Shown here: piece after piece, positions 8,574-17,902 of the stretch
How positions within the stretch are numbered: position 1 is the stretch's first letter
Layout: every line of letters starts with the position of its first letter
Assembly (NCBI RefSeq): GCF_001931675.1
Contig: NZ_CP014839.1
Coordinates: 496,001 to 560,000 of the forward strand
Direction of reading: 5' to 3'
From: Pandoraea thiooxydans
GTDB lineage: Bacteria > Pseudomonadota > Gammaproteobacteria > Burkholderiales > Burkholderiaceae
Length of the DNA stretch: 64,000 nucleotides
Position numbers and translations under genes: made by a program
Notes under the pieces: model-generated
What the model was told of the DNA's origin: nothing
The model's database searches: none
What the model saw: the letters and a program-made list of their open reading frames with translations, nothing else

Positions 8574-9529
8574 AAAAGCGCCCAGATACATTAGAGACGG
8601 TCCAGCTCGCTCTTGAATTGTTGCGTCGCATTCCCAGGAATCGGAAAGTTTCTGCAGCGGAGTTGCACGAGCAATTGATCAGCGCCGGGTTTGACCGGGA
8701 ATTGCGAACCATTCAGCGGCAATTGGAGATGCTTAGCGAGCATTTCGATATTGAACGGGACGACACCAGCAAGCCGTTCGGCTATCGATGGAAGGCGTGC
8801 TCGCAGGGGCTTACCTTACCCGGCTTGAGTGAGCAGGAATCGCTTTTGCTGACACTGGCGGAGCAACATCTGCGCAATCTCCTGCCGGCCAATCTGATGA
8901 AATCGATGGATGGATTTTTTCGACAGGCGCGAACCAACCTTGGTCCACTCGCCAATGGCCGGAGAGACAGGGAGTGGCTATCGAAGGTACGGGTCGTTAG
9001 CATGACGCAACCGCTTTTGCCACCGAAAATCCGGCCGGGCGTATTCGAGGCCGTCAGTAACGCCTTGTATGCGGATAGCTGGCTTGAACTGGAATATGAA
9101 AACGCGGCGGATTGGCGCACCAAGGCACGAGTCATGCCACTCGGGCTTGCTCAGCAGGAGTCAAGAATTTATCTGGTGTGTCGGTACGATGGTTATGACA
9201 ATGAGCGCAACCTGGCGCTTCACCGGATAGTTTCGGCACGGGCCACAAACCTGCAGTTTGAGAGACCCAAGGATTTCGATCTCCGAAAATACGACGCCGA
9301 TGGCAAGTTTGGCTTCGGGGAGGGCAAGCGCATCCGATTAAGCTTCCGCATTCAGAAGGAGGCTGGCCGGCACTTACTGGAGTCGCGCCTCTCTGAGGAC
9401 CAGCAGGTAGTGGTTTGCGATGGTGAATTTGAGATAGTCGCGACGGTTGTTGATACGGCACAGCTGGAATGGTGGATCCGTGGGTTTGGTGAAGCCGTCC
9501 ATTCAGTCAAGAAAGAACCAGTTGATTGA
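8570..9529 (+). CDS. WYL-domain transcriptional regulator
   Basis: A 319-aa protein with an N-terminal winged helix-turn-helix (about residues 5-75, including SAAELHEQLISAGFDRELRTIQRQL) and a central WYL-type domain (about 150-225, with LELEYEN, ARVMPLGLAQQESRIYLVCRYDG and LALHRIVSA). It ends with a WCX-like region, VVDTAQLEWWIRGFGEAV. WYL regulators sense nucleic acids or other ligands and commonly repress or derepress defence operons such as BREX and CBASS. It is the last gene of the operon, overlapping the DUF2779 gene by 4 bp, and probably autoregulates it. A hairpin (9534-9550) follows the stop codon. Confidence 0.9.
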   Translation: MKKRPDTLETVQLALELLRRIPRNRKVSAAELHEQLISAGFDRELRTIQRQLEMLSEHFDIERDDTSKPFGYRWKACSQGLTLPGLSEQESLLLTLAEQHLRNLLPANLMKSMDGFFRQARTNLGPLANGRRDREWLSKVRVVSMTQPLLPPKIRPGVFEAVSNALYADSWLELEYENAADWRTKARVMPLGLAQQESRIYLVCRYDGYDNERNLALHRIVSARATNLQFERPKDFDLRKYDADGKFGFGEGKRIRLSFRIQKEAGRHLLESRLSEDQQVVVCDGEFEIVATVVDTAQLEWWIRGFGEAVHSVKKEPVD

Positions 9530-9533
9530 CGGA

Positions 9534-9550
9534 CTCCGCATGAAGCGGAG
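9534..9550. other. Stem-loop just after the WYL gene
   Basis: CTCCGC and GCGGAG form a 6-bp perfect stem around a 5-base loop, starting 5 bases after the WYL stop codon. There is no T-run on either side, so it may stabilise the operon's 3' end rather than terminate transcription by itself. Confidence 0.35.
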
Positions 9551-9644
9551 CGCAAGACGATCTGCCTTGGTTAAGTGAGTGGCGACAAATACTTGCAGTC
9601 GCTTTGGGGATGGATTCGATCGAGACGAAAAATGTCTCTGTCGT

Positions 9645-9663
9645 AGTGCATGATGCATGCACT
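9645..9663. repeat. Inverted repeat AGTGCATG-ATG-CATGCACT
   Basis: Two perfect 8-base arms around a 3-base centre in the space between the WYL gene and the XRE gene. The size fits a dimeric-regulator binding site, but no promoter is clear next to it. Its partner is unknown; the XRE or WYL protein are the nearest candidates. Confidence 0.35.
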
Positions 9664-9776
9664 GTGAGCGTGGGCAAGAAAGCAAATGGCGGCGTTCAGA
9701 AATTTGTCGTACGGGCACTACCAGCAAAGCGTGGGGAATTGCAGCCGCGCTTCGGCTCAATGGCGCCTGATGGCAT

Positions 9777-10034
9777 TTAGCCGAGCGGGGGCAGTTTTGA
9801 TAACGACAGGATTTGATCCATGAAGTCCTTGGGGTTGACGTCGAGCATGCGCAGGTAGTCCGTCAGTTCGATCAGATCGAGACGCCGAACCCCACTCTCG
9901 ACTTTTGACACGAACGCCTGCGGCCGGCCAAGCCGATCGGCAAGGTCTTGCTGAAGAAGGCCGCGCTGCTTGCGCAGATCGGCGAGCAGCGCGGCAATTC
10001 GTTGGTAACGAGGATCATGGATGGGATGGGGCAT
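9777..10034 (-). CDS. XRE-family helix-turn-helix repressor
   Basis: An 85-aa protein made almost entirely of one XRE/Cro-type helix-turn-helix: IAALLADLRKQRGLLQQDLA, then LADRLGRPQAFVSKVESGVR and LIELTDYLRML, with the classic serine/glutamate in the recognition helix. No extra sensor domain is visible. It is divergent from the small membrane-protein gene at 10100. The 65-bp gap holds an AT-rich dyad (10050-10089) that is the obvious operator for self- and cross-regulation. It may control the neighbouring membrane protein rather than the WYL operon behind it. Confidence 0.88.
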   Translation of the reverse strand: MPHPIHDPRYQRIAALLADLRKQRGLLQQDLADRLGRPQAFVSKVESGVRRLDLIELTDYLRMLDVNPKDFMDQILSLSKLPPLG

Positions 10035-10049
10035 GGAGACATTCTAAAT

Positions 10050-10089
10050 CGGTATACCGAATATACTAAATGCGTATATGGTATTATCG
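10050..10089. promoter_or_regulatory. Dyad operator/promoter between divergent XRE and membrane-protein genes
   Basis: CGGTATACCGAATATAC (10050-10066) is matched imperfectly by the reverse complement of GTATATGGTATTATCG (10074-10089). The dyad spans 40 bp in an AT-rich gap of 65 bp between two divergent genes and contains TATA-like elements. It is likely bound by the XRE protein; this is inferred from position and symmetry only. Confidence 0.5.
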
Positions 10090-10099
10090 GGGGCTCTGA

Positions 10100-10444
10100 A
10101 TGAAGGACGAAGTAATTTGGGTAATTGCCGCCGTGGGCGTGGCCTCAGGCATCTTGGTTGACATGAGCAGGCTGAAGATCCATCGGATCGTCGTACCTCA
10201 ACTGTGCTGGGTATTAGCCAGTTTCTGTGTCGGCCCGGCAGCGGCTGCCATCTACATGCTTGCACGCAGGCGCATGCGCCGCAGACTCATTGACTTGGTG
10301 CGCGAGTTGATCGGAGACGAAGCCCAACCGACGCATGTGCGCCGAGCGCGTTTGGTCGAATTGCATCGCAACGGTCTGGTGGGCGACCCGATATTTCTTG
10401 CGTGCCTACGCGAGATTGAATCTGGAGGGCCGCCAGACGGCTAA
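10100..10444 (+). CDS. Small membrane protein of unknown function
   Basis: A 114-aa protein that I do not recognise. It has two hydrophobic stretches (about residues 5-20 and 35-55, the second containing LCWVLASFCVGPAAAAIYML), then a very basic RRRMRRRL junction and a soluble, charged C-terminal half, suggesting two membrane spans with a cytoplasmic tail. GGGG upstream of ATG 10100 may serve for ribosome binding. It is divergent from, and probably controlled by, the XRE repressor at 9777-10034. It could be an effector or part of the polysaccharide locus that starts 127 bp later; the sequence does not decide. Confidence 0.6.
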   Translation: MKDEVIWVIAAVGVASGILVDMSRLKIHRIVVPQLCWVLASFCVGPAAAAIYMLARRRMRRRLIDLVRELIGDEAQPTHVRRARLVELHRNGLVGDPIFLACLREIESGGPPDG

Positions 10445-10571
10445 GAGCGTACGTGCATCAGCAAACTGCTCTGAGATCGCTGATTCCGCTCCTGCGGCGG
10501 GCGGCGTGCCATTCACACACGAGGCAGGCTCGCGGTAGCCGGCAACAGAATAACTTGACGCTTCGGGGAAC

Positions 10572-11612
10572 ATGAAAACATTTCATCGCCCGCTCTTTTG
10601 GGCCGTCGTTGGGGTTCCCAACATAATTTCCGCCCTGTATTTCTGCTTTATTGCGTCTGCGGTATACGTATCGACGGCATCGCTCATTGTTTATAAGCCT
10701 GGCCAGTCTGCGCAGAGTTTGTCGTCGATGCTCTCGGGTGCCGGTGGCGGAAACTCGGCCGAGGGCGCATACATCGTCAAAGATTATATTGGCTCATGGG
10801 ACGAATACCGAAATGTAGCCAGAGCCATTAACTTGCCGTTGCAGTACGGGCAAGGTGATGTTGTCAGTCGTTTTGGCGGGTTGAAAACATTTTTTAGAAA
10901 AAGCGACATCACTCTATGGCATTACTACCAAAGCCATGTGAACGTCGCGATAGACCAAAATAGCGGAATCATCTCGTTATCGGTGGAAGGCTACTCGCCC
11001 ACCATTGCGACAGCCATCGCCGAGCAGGTCTTGCAGGATTCCATTCGCCATATCGACAGCATGAATCGGCAGCAGGAAGCCGATTACATGAAGAATGCGC
11101 TTGAGCGGCGCACGTCGGTAGAGGAAAAGCTGAAGTTCGATGAGGCTGCACTCGCTGCCTACCGTATTGCCACTGGTATTCATGACCCATCGAAGCTTTA
11201 CGCCTCGAATCTGGTGCTTCTGAATGCGCTTAGCGAACAAAAGACGCGCGACGCCGCGCAGCTCGATGCGATTGCTCGTGCCACACCCAATAACCCGGTT
11301 GTACAAAATTTGCGCGCTGCGATTGGCGCGGTACAAGCGAAGATAAAAAGCACCGAATTTGCCGGGAGGGCACTCTCCAGGGGGGCCGCGAGGTATGAAG
11401 AACTGACGGTTGCGCGGGACAACGATATCGCCTTGCTGCATGAAGTTGAGGCGGCTGTCGAACAAGCCCAATTGAATGCAACCAAGAACAAATACTATCT
11501 GAACATCATCAGTGCACCGTCTCGTCCTCATGCTCCCGAGTTACCTCGACGTCTTGAATGGATGATGGGTGTGCTGTTAGGCACTCTGGTACTTTGGGGG
11601 CTCCTCCGATGA
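10572..11612 (+). CDS. Polysaccharide co-polymerase/export inner-membrane protein, KpsE/BexC-like
   Basis: A 346-aa protein with a membrane span near each end (about residues 10-33 and 325-343) and a long periplasmic helical region between them. This is the topology of polysaccharide co-polymerases that bridge inner-membrane synthesis to the outer-membrane exporter. Supporting features are the glycine/serine-rich early segment, ISLSVEGYSPTIATAIAEQVL, and the coiled-coil-rich middle (residues ~160-300). The C-terminal proline-rich IISAPSRPHAPELPRR before the last span is typical. It lacks an obvious C-terminal kinase domain. The stop overlaps the start of the outer-membrane export gene by 4 bp, so they are one operon. 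Confidence 0.82.
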   Translation: MKTFHRPLFWAVVGVPNIISALYFCFIASAVYVSTASLIVYKPGQSAQSLSSMLSGAGGGNSAEGAYIVKDYIGSWDEYRNVARAINLPLQYGQGDVVSRFGGLKTFFRKSDITLWHYYQSHVNVAIDQNSGIISLSVEGYSPTIATAIAEQVLQDSIRHIDSMNRQQEADYMKNALERRTSVEEKLKFDEAALAAYRIATGIHDPSKLYASNLVLLNALSEQKTRDAAQLDAIARATPNNPVVQNLRAAIGAVQAKIKSTEFAGRALSRGAARYEELTVARDNDIALLHEVEAAVEQAQLNATKNKYYLNIISAPSRPHAPELPRRLEWMMGVLLGTLVLWGLLR

Positions 11613-12739
11613 GAATATTTTCTCGAGTTGTCCACATCGGACTCATGATCGCAATTCCGGCGCTGTCTGCTTGCGGCATGCTCCCCTCTGCCGGACCGTC
11701 AGGCTCGTCAGTGCGCTCGGCGCATGACGTCGACGTCATGGATGTAACGCCCCGGCTCGCACGGGAAAGAGCAGATTTAGAGGCCCATGTTCAACGAGAT
11801 GCATTACTGCGGGCGCTTGCAAAGCTGACCCGTCAATCCGGACAGAGCGCATTTACTTTTCATCCAGGAGACACGCTAAAGCTAGCGGTGTGGACCATCT
11901 CGCCGTGGCCGGGCACAGGCTCCCGGCAAGGCGCGTCAACTGTTCCGTCCCCGATCGAATTCGGCGACTACACGGTATCCGAAAAAGGACGAATCAACCT
12001 GCCTTATGCGGGGGCGACGCAGATAAGCGGGATGACGCTTGCTGAGGCGCAGGTGACTATAGCCCGCCGTTTCTCTTCGCTCGGCATACTGCAAAGTCCC
12101 TCTGCAAAAATAACAGTGACATCGTCACCGCATAACGGCGTTCTTGTTACCGGAGCCATCGGTGCACCGCAAATCGTCCCATGGACGCCGGCTGGGTTGA
12201 CACTCGCCTCCGCGCTAACGCAGTCTCTTGGCAATGGTGCAAATCTCGTCAGCTCGACGATAGGACACGACACCACCAGCTTGGCGACACAGGTATCGGT
12301 GCTTCGCGACGACACGTCCGTTACGTTGCCGCTTGACGTGGCGCTGGCCCGCCGAATCGCGTTGGTGCCGGGAGACCGAATCCTGGTTAAGCGTGCTCCG
12401 ATCGTTCGTGTGACGGTGGTGGGCGGGGGAATTCGAAAGAACGGGCAGTTTGATTTTGCGCACGTGCCGACGTTAGCCGAAGTTTTGGCGTCAGCGTCTG
12501 GGCTGAGCGCAAATCTGGCCGACGACCACGCAGTGTTTGTGCTTGAAGCGAGGCCGGCGGGGCGGCGCCCGGTACTGTACAGCTTCGCCTGGAACAACCT
12601 CCAGGGACTGGCGGCATCACATGACTTCCCCATCAAAGACGGCGACATGATTTATGTGGCGGAGGCGCCGATCGTGCCTGTTGAGCGGGCTGTGAGTATT
12701 CTGTTCCAGCTTGCGGTGCCAGTTCAGGCAGCCAAATGA
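11609..12739 (+). CDS. Outer-membrane polysaccharide export lipoprotein, Wza/KpsD-like
   Basis: A 376-aa protein. Starting at ATG 11609 gives a hydrophobic signal and a lipobox, ALSAC (cysteine at about residue 22), so it is a predicted lipoprotein. The PES/Poly_export region is visible in HPGDTLKLAVWTI, then GDYTVSEKGRINLPYAGATQISGMT. Later SLBB-like repeats follow (VLVTGAIGAPQIVPWTPAG; VTVVGGGIRKNGQFDF and GDMIYVAEAP near the end). This family forms the octameric outer-membrane channel for capsule or exopolysaccharide. It overlaps the KpsE-like gene upstream; the OpgH-like synthase begins one base after its stop. Confidence 0.88.
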   Translation: MRIFSRVVHIGLMIAIPALSACGMLPSAGPSGSSVRSAHDVDVMDVTPRLARERADLEAHVQRDALLRALAKLTRQSGQSAFTFHPGDTLKLAVWTISPWPGTGSRQGASTVPSPIEFGDYTVSEKGRINLPYAGATQISGMTLAEAQVTIARRFSSLGILQSPSAKITVTSSPHNGVLVTGAIGAPQIVPWTPAGLTLASALTQSLGNGANLVSSTIGHDTTSLATQVSVLRDDTSVTLPLDVALARRIALVPGDRILVKRAPIVRVTVVGGGIRKNGQFDFAHVPTLAEVLASASGLSANLADDHAVFVLEARPAGRRPVLYSFAWNNLQGLAASHDFPIKDGDMIYVAEAPIVPVERAVSILFQLAVPVQAAK

Positions 12740-12740
12740 C

Positions 12741-15062
12741 ATGACGTTCAATGCTTACATTGACGGTCTGGGCCTATCTGCCGAGGATGCCGATCACCTC
12801 CGAGCGTCATTCCAAACGTGGGATGACCTTCACGCGTGGCTTGAGGAAAACCAGCACTCAGCGATCCAGCCAAAGCCCGAGCGTATCTCGGTGGCGACGC
12901 CCAGCCTGAACATTTCTTGGAAAGACAACATATGGCGCCGCTTTCGCCGCTCGCATGAACCCAGTAGATCAATTCGGCAACCGGCAGGCTGGGAAAAAAT
13001 AGTCGAATATCGGCGCAAGGTAACCCTGGCCCTGACGCTCGTTACGACAGTTGCGATTTTATTGCTGTCGGATTATTCGCTGCGTGCGCAACAAATGCCA
13101 GAGATAACGATCAAAATTTATCTCGCGATATATGGGGTTATGACATGGTTTCTGGCTGCCAATTTCTTCAAATTGATTCTTGGCACATGGCATACGCTTC
13201 GCGGGCCACGAAACAACCCATGGCATCCGTCGAAAACGGCACGTGAGCCTCGTCCTGAAACGAAAGTGGCCATTATCTTTCCCGTCTACCACGAGGATGT
13301 CGCGCGAGTTGCTGCTGGTATGGCCGCAACGTGGGAATCCATCGAAACCGGCTTCTCCGAGTATTGTCATCACTTCGACACTTTTCTTTTATCGGACAGC
13401 CGCAAACTCGAATACAACATTGCCGAACAGAGCGCGGTACACAGACTGAGAGAGCAATTTCCGAAAGGGCGGTTTTTCTTTCGTCGCCGCCCCGTCAACT
13501 TGAACGCCAAACTCGGCAACGTGACTGACTTCTGTCGCCGGTGGGGAAGGAAGTACGAGTACATGCTCGTTATGGATGCAGACAGCATCATGGACGGACA
13601 TACGATCGTGGAATTGCTCCGCATGATGGAAGGAAATGAGCGACTGGGCATCTTGCAGACCAACCCCAAGCCTGTGCTGCGCCGTAGCCTTTTTGGCCGA
13701 ATGCAGCAATTTGCCGCGCGACTTTACGGCGCCGTTTTTTCATACAGTTTGCAAGCCATGTTCATGGGGAACGCGTCATACATCGGCCACAACGCGATGA
13801 TACGGATGCAGCCGTTCATCAAGCATTGCATCCTCCCGGAGTTGCCTGGGAAAGCCCCCTGGGGCGGCAAACCGCTGAGCCATGACATCGTCGAGTCCGC
13901 CATGATGGCTCGCGCCGGTTACGAAGTCTGGTTTCTTCCAGAGCTGGAAGGTAGCTACGAAGAAATCCCCGCCAATCTCTTGGGGTTTCTCATCCGAGAG
14001 CGGCGTTGGATGCAGGGCAACATGCAACACCTACGGTTTCTTTTTCTCGACGGTTTGCGCTCTGTTCATCGAGAAACCTTTCTTAATGGCTCGATGGGAT
14101 ATCTGGCTGCCCCGTTATGGGCGATGTTTCTGATCGTGTCCGCATACGGCATGGTTCATTTCTTGAGCAAAGGGGCCCTTTTCATCGGGTCGATCAGGAT
14201 TCTTGAAATGCCGATGGCGATGCTCCTCGTTTCATCGCTTGTGTTCCTGTTCATGCCCAGAATTCTGGCATTCGCTGTGCATGTCAGCGGCGATCGTGCC
14301 AGAGAATTCGGAGGGAAAGATAAGCTCGCGTTGTCGTTGCTTCTCGAAACGATTTTTTCCTTCTTCTTTTCGCCGATCATGATGATCTACGTCACCCGCT
14401 TCGTATGGCTTTGGCTCAAACGGCGTGGCATCTCCTGGGGAACCCAACAGCGGGATGACGAACCGCTACCATGGTCTGAGTGCTTCCGTCACTTTGGCTG
14501 GATCAGTGTGGCCGGGGTCGCTTGTTGGGCATTGCTGGTGTACGCAGTACATGGCATATCGACGGGCAGGGCTTTGGTCATTGAGGCGCTGTCGAACAAA
14601 TGGGTTTCTCCCGACGATATCTTGTACTGGTTCTTTCCCATATTGGCCGGCTTCACAGGAAGCGTCTTGATTGCGCGCTTGACCAGTCTCTCCGTCGGGC
14701 TGGACTGGTCACTCAGACTGTTCTGCATCCCTGAAGAAATATGCGTACCTCAGGTCATCGACTGCACGATGCAGTGGGAGACGAAACTCCGTAGAACTCT
14801 ACCAAACGTGGAGAATCCGGAGGCGGTCATCGACTACGCGGTCAAAGACATCGGCTTTTACGTCAAACATCGCCCAGAAACACGAGTGCGACCTCATATA
14901 GCCAGTCGTCTTCTGCCCATGATTAACAGCGGTATGCAGTTGAGCGGAAGAAACATGCTTCTTGCTTTGAGCGAACGCACCTGCTTCGATGCTCTTCACA
15001 TACGCGCCGTTCATGGCGACGCCCTGGCGAGAAAGAGCAACCCACAAGAAGTAATGTCGTGA
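12741..15062 (+). CDS. OpgH/MdoH-like membrane glucosyltransferase
   Basis: A 773-aa multi-spanning GT2 glycosyltransferase. After a soluble N-terminal ~110 residues come two membrane spans, then the cytoplasmic catalytic domain with [24 protein letters not shown], a DxD-type MDADS and the processive-synthase [10 protein letters not shown] bundle of C-terminal spans follows. OpgH makes the linear beta-1,2-glucan backbone of osmoregulated periplasmic glucans from UDP-glucose and is normally linked to opgG. Here there is no opgG; instead it directly follows KpsE- and Wza-like genes and precedes galU, so its product may be exported rather than kept in the periplasm. Start at 12741, one base after the preceding stop. 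Length is slightly under that of classical OpgH. Confidence 0.88.
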   Translation: MTFNAYIDGLGLSAEDADHLRASFQTWDDLHAWLEENQHSAIQPKPERISVATPSLNISWKDNIWRRFRRSHEPSRSIRQPAGWEKIVEYRRKVTLALTLVTTVAILLLSDYSLRAQQMPEITIKIYLAIYGVMTWFLAANFFKLILGTWHTLRGPRNNPWHPSKTAREPRPETKVAIIFPVYHEDVARVAAGMAATWESIETGFSEYCHHFDTFLLSDSRKLEYNIAEQSAVHRLREQFPKGRFFFRRRPVNLNAKLGNVTDFCRRWGRKYEYMLVMDADSIMDGHTIVELLRMMEGNERLGILQTNPKPVLRRSLFGRMQQFAARLYGAVFSYSLQAMFMGNASYIGHNAMIRMQPFIKHCILPELPGKAPWGGKPLSHDIVESAMMARAGYEVWFLPELEGSYEEIPANLLGFLIRERRWMQGNMQHLRFLFLDGLRSVHRETFLNGSMGYLAAPLWAMFLIVSAYGMVHFLSKGALFIGSIRILEMPMAMLLVSSLVFLFMPRILAFAVHVSGDRAREFGGKDKLALSLLLETIFSFFFSPIMMIYVTRFVWLWLKRRGISWGTQQRDDEPLPWSECFRHFGWISVAGVACWALLVYAVHGISTGRALVIEALSNKWVSPDDILYWFFPILAGFTGSVLIARLTSLSVGLDWSLRLFCIPEEICVPQVIDCTMQWETKLRRTLPNVENPEAVIDYAVKDIGFYVKHRPETRVRPHIASRLLPMINSGMQLSGRNMLLALSERTCFDALHIRAVHGDALARKSNPQEVMS

Positions 15063-15303
15063 CATTTCAAAGTGTGCGGCGTTCATTTTTGTCGTTGCTC
15101 TCACAAGACCAAACGATATGGCGATATTTCGCTCGCAGCGTTGTCATCAGAGTCCTGCGATTGCTGCCCAGTGGAAAGCCATCTTGCCACCAGCATCTGA
15201 GGTATTCCATGAGGAACTGCCAGCGGCTTCCTGGTCATGTGCTGCAGGCTGTACCTCGCAACGATCGAATAAGCGCCATGTTGATCTCCATCAGGAAAAT
15301 ATC

Positions 15304-16185
15304 ATGCTTAAAGTAACTAAAGCTGTCTTCCCCGTGGCCGGACTGGGGACTCGATTTTTGCCGGCAACGAAAGCGAGTCCGAAAGAAATGTTACCCGTCG
15401 TTGATAAGCCACTTATTCAGTACGCGGTCGAGGAGGCTGTCGCCGCCGGAATAACAGAGATGATTTTTGTAACCGGCCGCAGCAAGCGCGCGATTGAAGA
15501 TCATTTCGACAAGTCTTATGAAATTGAAACTGAGCTGGAAGCGCGGGGTAAGGAAAAGCTTTTGGATTTGGTCAGGAGCATCAAGCCGCGAAACGTCGAC
15601 TGCTTTTACGTGCGACAGCCCGAGGCGCTTGGTCTGGGACATGCCGTGTTATGCGCGGAGAAGCTCATCGGCGATCATCCGTTTGCGGTCATTCTCGCGG
15701 ACGACTTGTTGGACGGAGATCAGCCTGTTATGAAGCAACTAATAGAGGTGTTTAACCATTACCACAGCTCTGTCATCGGCGTGGAGGAGATCCCGCTGTC
15801 GGAATCCAAATCATACGGTGTCGTTGCGGGACGCGAATGGGGGGAGTCGATCGTAAAAATGTCGGCCATTATCGAAAAGCCGTCGCCTGAATTTGCGCCA
15901 TCAAATCTTGGAGTCGTAGGGCGCTACGTGCTAAAGCCACGTATATTCAAACACCTTCGCGAGCTCACGCCCGGGGCGGCTGGTGAGCTGCAGCTGACTG
16001 ATGGGATTCAATCTTTGCTTTCCGAGGAGCAGGTTTTGGCATACAGGTATGCGGGAACCAGATACGATTGTGGCAGTAAGCTCGGTTACTTGAAAGCGAC
16101 GATTGAGTTTGCGCTCCGACACCCCGAGGTTCGGGAGGATTTTGCTCAGTATCTTGTCGGGCGCATGCCCCTCGCGATTGAATAG
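15304..16185 (+). CDS. galU: UTP-glucose-1-phosphate uridylyltransferase
   Basis: A 293-aa nucleotidyltransferase forming UDP-glucose from UTP and glucose-1-phosphate. Diagnostic motifs are [20 protein letters not shown] (nucleotide binding), [13 protein letters not shown], the metal/sugar region [10 protein letters not shown], and [13 protein letters not shown] with GELQLTDGI. An AGGA site 8 bases before ATG 15304 supports this start; the frame stays open upstream but resembles nothing. UDP-glucose is the substrate of the OpgH-like synthase just upstream, so the pair makes biochemical sense. Given the accessory setting, this is likely an extra copy dedicated to the polysaccharide. Confidence 0.95.
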   Translation: MLKVTKAVFPVAGLGTRFLPATKASPKEMLPVVDKPLIQYAVEEAVAAGITEMIFVTGRSKRAIEDHFDKSYEIETELEARGKEKLLDLVRSIKPRNVDCFYVRQPEALGLGHAVLCAEKLIGDHPFAVILADDLLDGDQPVMKQLIEVFNHYHSSVIGVEEIPLSESKSYGVVAGREWGESIVKMSAIIEKPSPEFAPSNLGVVGRYVLKPRIFKHLRELTPGAAGELQLTDGIQSLLSEEQVLAYRYAGTRYDCGSKLGYLKATIEFALRHPEVREDFAQYLVGRMPLAIE

Positions 16186-16369
16186 TTGACGAAGATCGCC
16201 GTCGTTGCGCCGACCTCGTCTTCCGCTGGCTCTCGCTTACAACATTGATGTTGGCACGTGTAAGCTGAGCTGTTCCCGCGTAACAGTGTTTGCGTGCGAC
16301 GTGGCGGGAGTTGCGATGTTCCGCGGTGACGCGAGCCGCCGTTCTGCCAAGGTCCGGGTTAATGCCTTG

Positions 16370-16756
16370 TCAGGCCGGCTTGTCTGGATCCGGCTCAACC
16401 TGCATGTGAAGTCTGGCCTGTGCGATATCCATGGGCATGCCGAGCTTGATCAAACTGGCATCACCCTTGTACGAGTCAAACCGCCCCGTTGTTTGGTCGA
16501 AGAGATCGAGCGGTCTGCCTGGGAGCTTGCGAAATACTGCGCCGTCGACGACATAGTAAATCAAAGCTGTACGCCAAGAGTCGGCTTCCATCTCTTCAGC
16601 AATCTCGGCAAATGGCTTTCCATGCATTTGCTCGATGGTTCGTTTTACCGGGTCCGGCGTGACGGCAATCAAATATTGCGCCGAAGTCGGGCTGTATGAC
16701 TGTCCGTCGTAATCGTCATACAGGTCGGGGCGTTCGTTAGGCGGTGGCATCAGCAT
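16370..16756 (-). CDS. Unknown 128-aa protein downstream of ADP-ribosylglycohydrolase
   Basis: I do not recognise this protein. It is acidic at the N-terminus (PPPNERPDLYDDYDGQSYS), then has a helical region, DPVKRTIEQMHGKPFAEIAE, and a mixed region containing SWRTALIYYVVDGAVFRKLP, with no membrane span or signal. ATG 16756 was chosen because AAGAGGAT lies 6 bases upstream; an earlier ATG at 16792 lacks this. It is the last gene of a minus-strand group (DUF3293, MetK, ADP-ribosylglycohydrolase, this protein), with 44 bp to the upstream stop, so it is probably co-transcribed. Function cannot be assigned. Confidence 0.6.
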   Translation of the reverse strand: MLMPPPNERPDLYDDYDGQSYSPTSAQYLIAVTPDPVKRTIEQMHGKPFAEIAEEMEADSWRTALIYYVVDGAVFRKLPGRPLDLFDQTTGRFDSYKGDASLIKLGMPMDIAQARLHMQVEPDPDKPA

Positions 16757-16800
16757 GGTGTCATCCTCTTCATCGCGAATCAACGGATGCAACTGGCCTG

Positions 16801-17805
16801 CTACGTCAAGCGCCGCTCTTCGTCACCAGGGATGCCCAATATAGGTTCAATCAATGACGCTACAAGCTCAAATCCACGAAGGGCTCCGAGCCATCGCTCT
16901 GGAATGTCAGCAAGACCGAACCGAATGCCGGCGAGGCCACCGGCGACTGCCGCTGTCGTATCGGTGTCATGGCCGAGTAGTATAGCGTTACGAATGACTT
17001 CCTCGAAGGAGGGTGCTTCGAGAGCCATCTTGGCCGACCAGATCGTATCGAGAACATACCCGGTGCCTCGGGGTCGATCTGTTTGAGGAAAACGTCGCAG
17101 CACATCGAGTTCAGCGAGGAATTGCCGGCCATTGCCGTGGTCAGGCAGTGCTTCGTATATCGCTTGCAGTCTTTGGTCGGCCCATGCCCAAGGGTCAGTG
17201 ACCCGCTTCAAATAGCCTCGCGCAACGAGACAATAAAATGCGCATGCGACCAGCGAGCGGGGGTGGCCGTGGGTAGGTTTCGATTGCTGGTGGGCGTCGC
17301 GAACCAAATTTTCGTCGCTCTCTGTATGCCACAAGGCGAGCGGAAGCACGCGCATCAGTGACCCATTACCGTTATCCATCTCGGACTTACCGCCAGATTC
17401 ATGCGGCTGTGCGCCGTCATTGAGATTTTGTAGTGCGTCCTCCGTTTGAATACCGACGTCAAATACCTGGCCATCGACGGCCATATATCCGTCGTTCAGC
17501 CACGACTGCAGCTTGCTGGCAAAATCCATCAACGAGAATCTACCCCGTTCGGTCAGGCTAGCCAGCAGGCACAACGCCTGTGCGCCGTCGTCAGACCATG
17601 TGCCGGTCGGCACTCCCGCATGCGCTCGACGAAACCCGACCGGCGGCGTCATATCTATCTTCTTGCGCGCAGGAAGGTGCTCGGGCTCATGAAATTCGTA
17701 ACAGACGCCGACGGCGTCCCCGATCAGCAATCCGACCAAGCCGCCCAGGGCTGCATGATGTTTATGGGTTCTTGCCAGTTCGATAAAGTCCTTCGCTCTT
17801 GTCAA
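16801..17805 (-). CDS. ADP-ribosylglycohydrolase (DraG family)
   Basis: A 334-aa enzyme of the ADP-ribosylglycohydrolase family, which removes ADP-ribose from proteins or small molecules using two metal ions. Visible signatures are LVGLLIGDAVGVCYEFHEP at the N-terminus, the metal-binding GTWSDDGAQALCLL (about residue 68), MDNGNGSLMRVLPLAL (about 145) and the C-terminal GHDTDTTAAVAGGLAGI. All key acidic residues are present, so it should be active. It starts with TTG at 17805 behind AAGGAG. It is clustered with an accessory SAM synthetase (97 bp upstream). In this setting it may reverse a toxin's ADP-ribosylation or act in NAD-derivative turnover; that is inference. Confidence 0.9.
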   Translation of the reverse strand: MTRAKDFIELARTHKHHAALGGLVGLLIGDAVGVCYEFHEPEHLPARKKIDMTPPVGFRRAHAGVPTGTWSDDGAQALCLLASLTERGRFSLMDFASKLQSWLNDGYMAVDGQVFDVGIQTEDALQNLNDGAQPHESGGKSEMDNGNGSLMRVLPLALWHTESDENLVRDAHQQSKPTHGHPRSLVACAFYCLVARGYLKRVTDPWAWADQRLQAIYEALPDHGNGRQFLAELDVLRRFPQTDRPRGTGYVLDTIWSAKMALEAPSFEEVIRNAILLGHDTDTTAAVAGGLAGIRFGLADIPERWLGALRGFELVASLIEPILGIPGDEERRLT

Positions 17806-17902
17806 ATTGATTCTCCTTGTTGGTTTTCCGATTCGAGCGTGATCACGCCATTACCCCGATCGCTGGCCGAGACGCTCGGCCAGACCTGGACGTAGGATCC
17901 GC

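Noticed and set aside
15118-15303. In-frame N-terminal extension of GalU
   Set aside because: It adds residues unlike GalU; a good AGGA site precedes ATG 15304.
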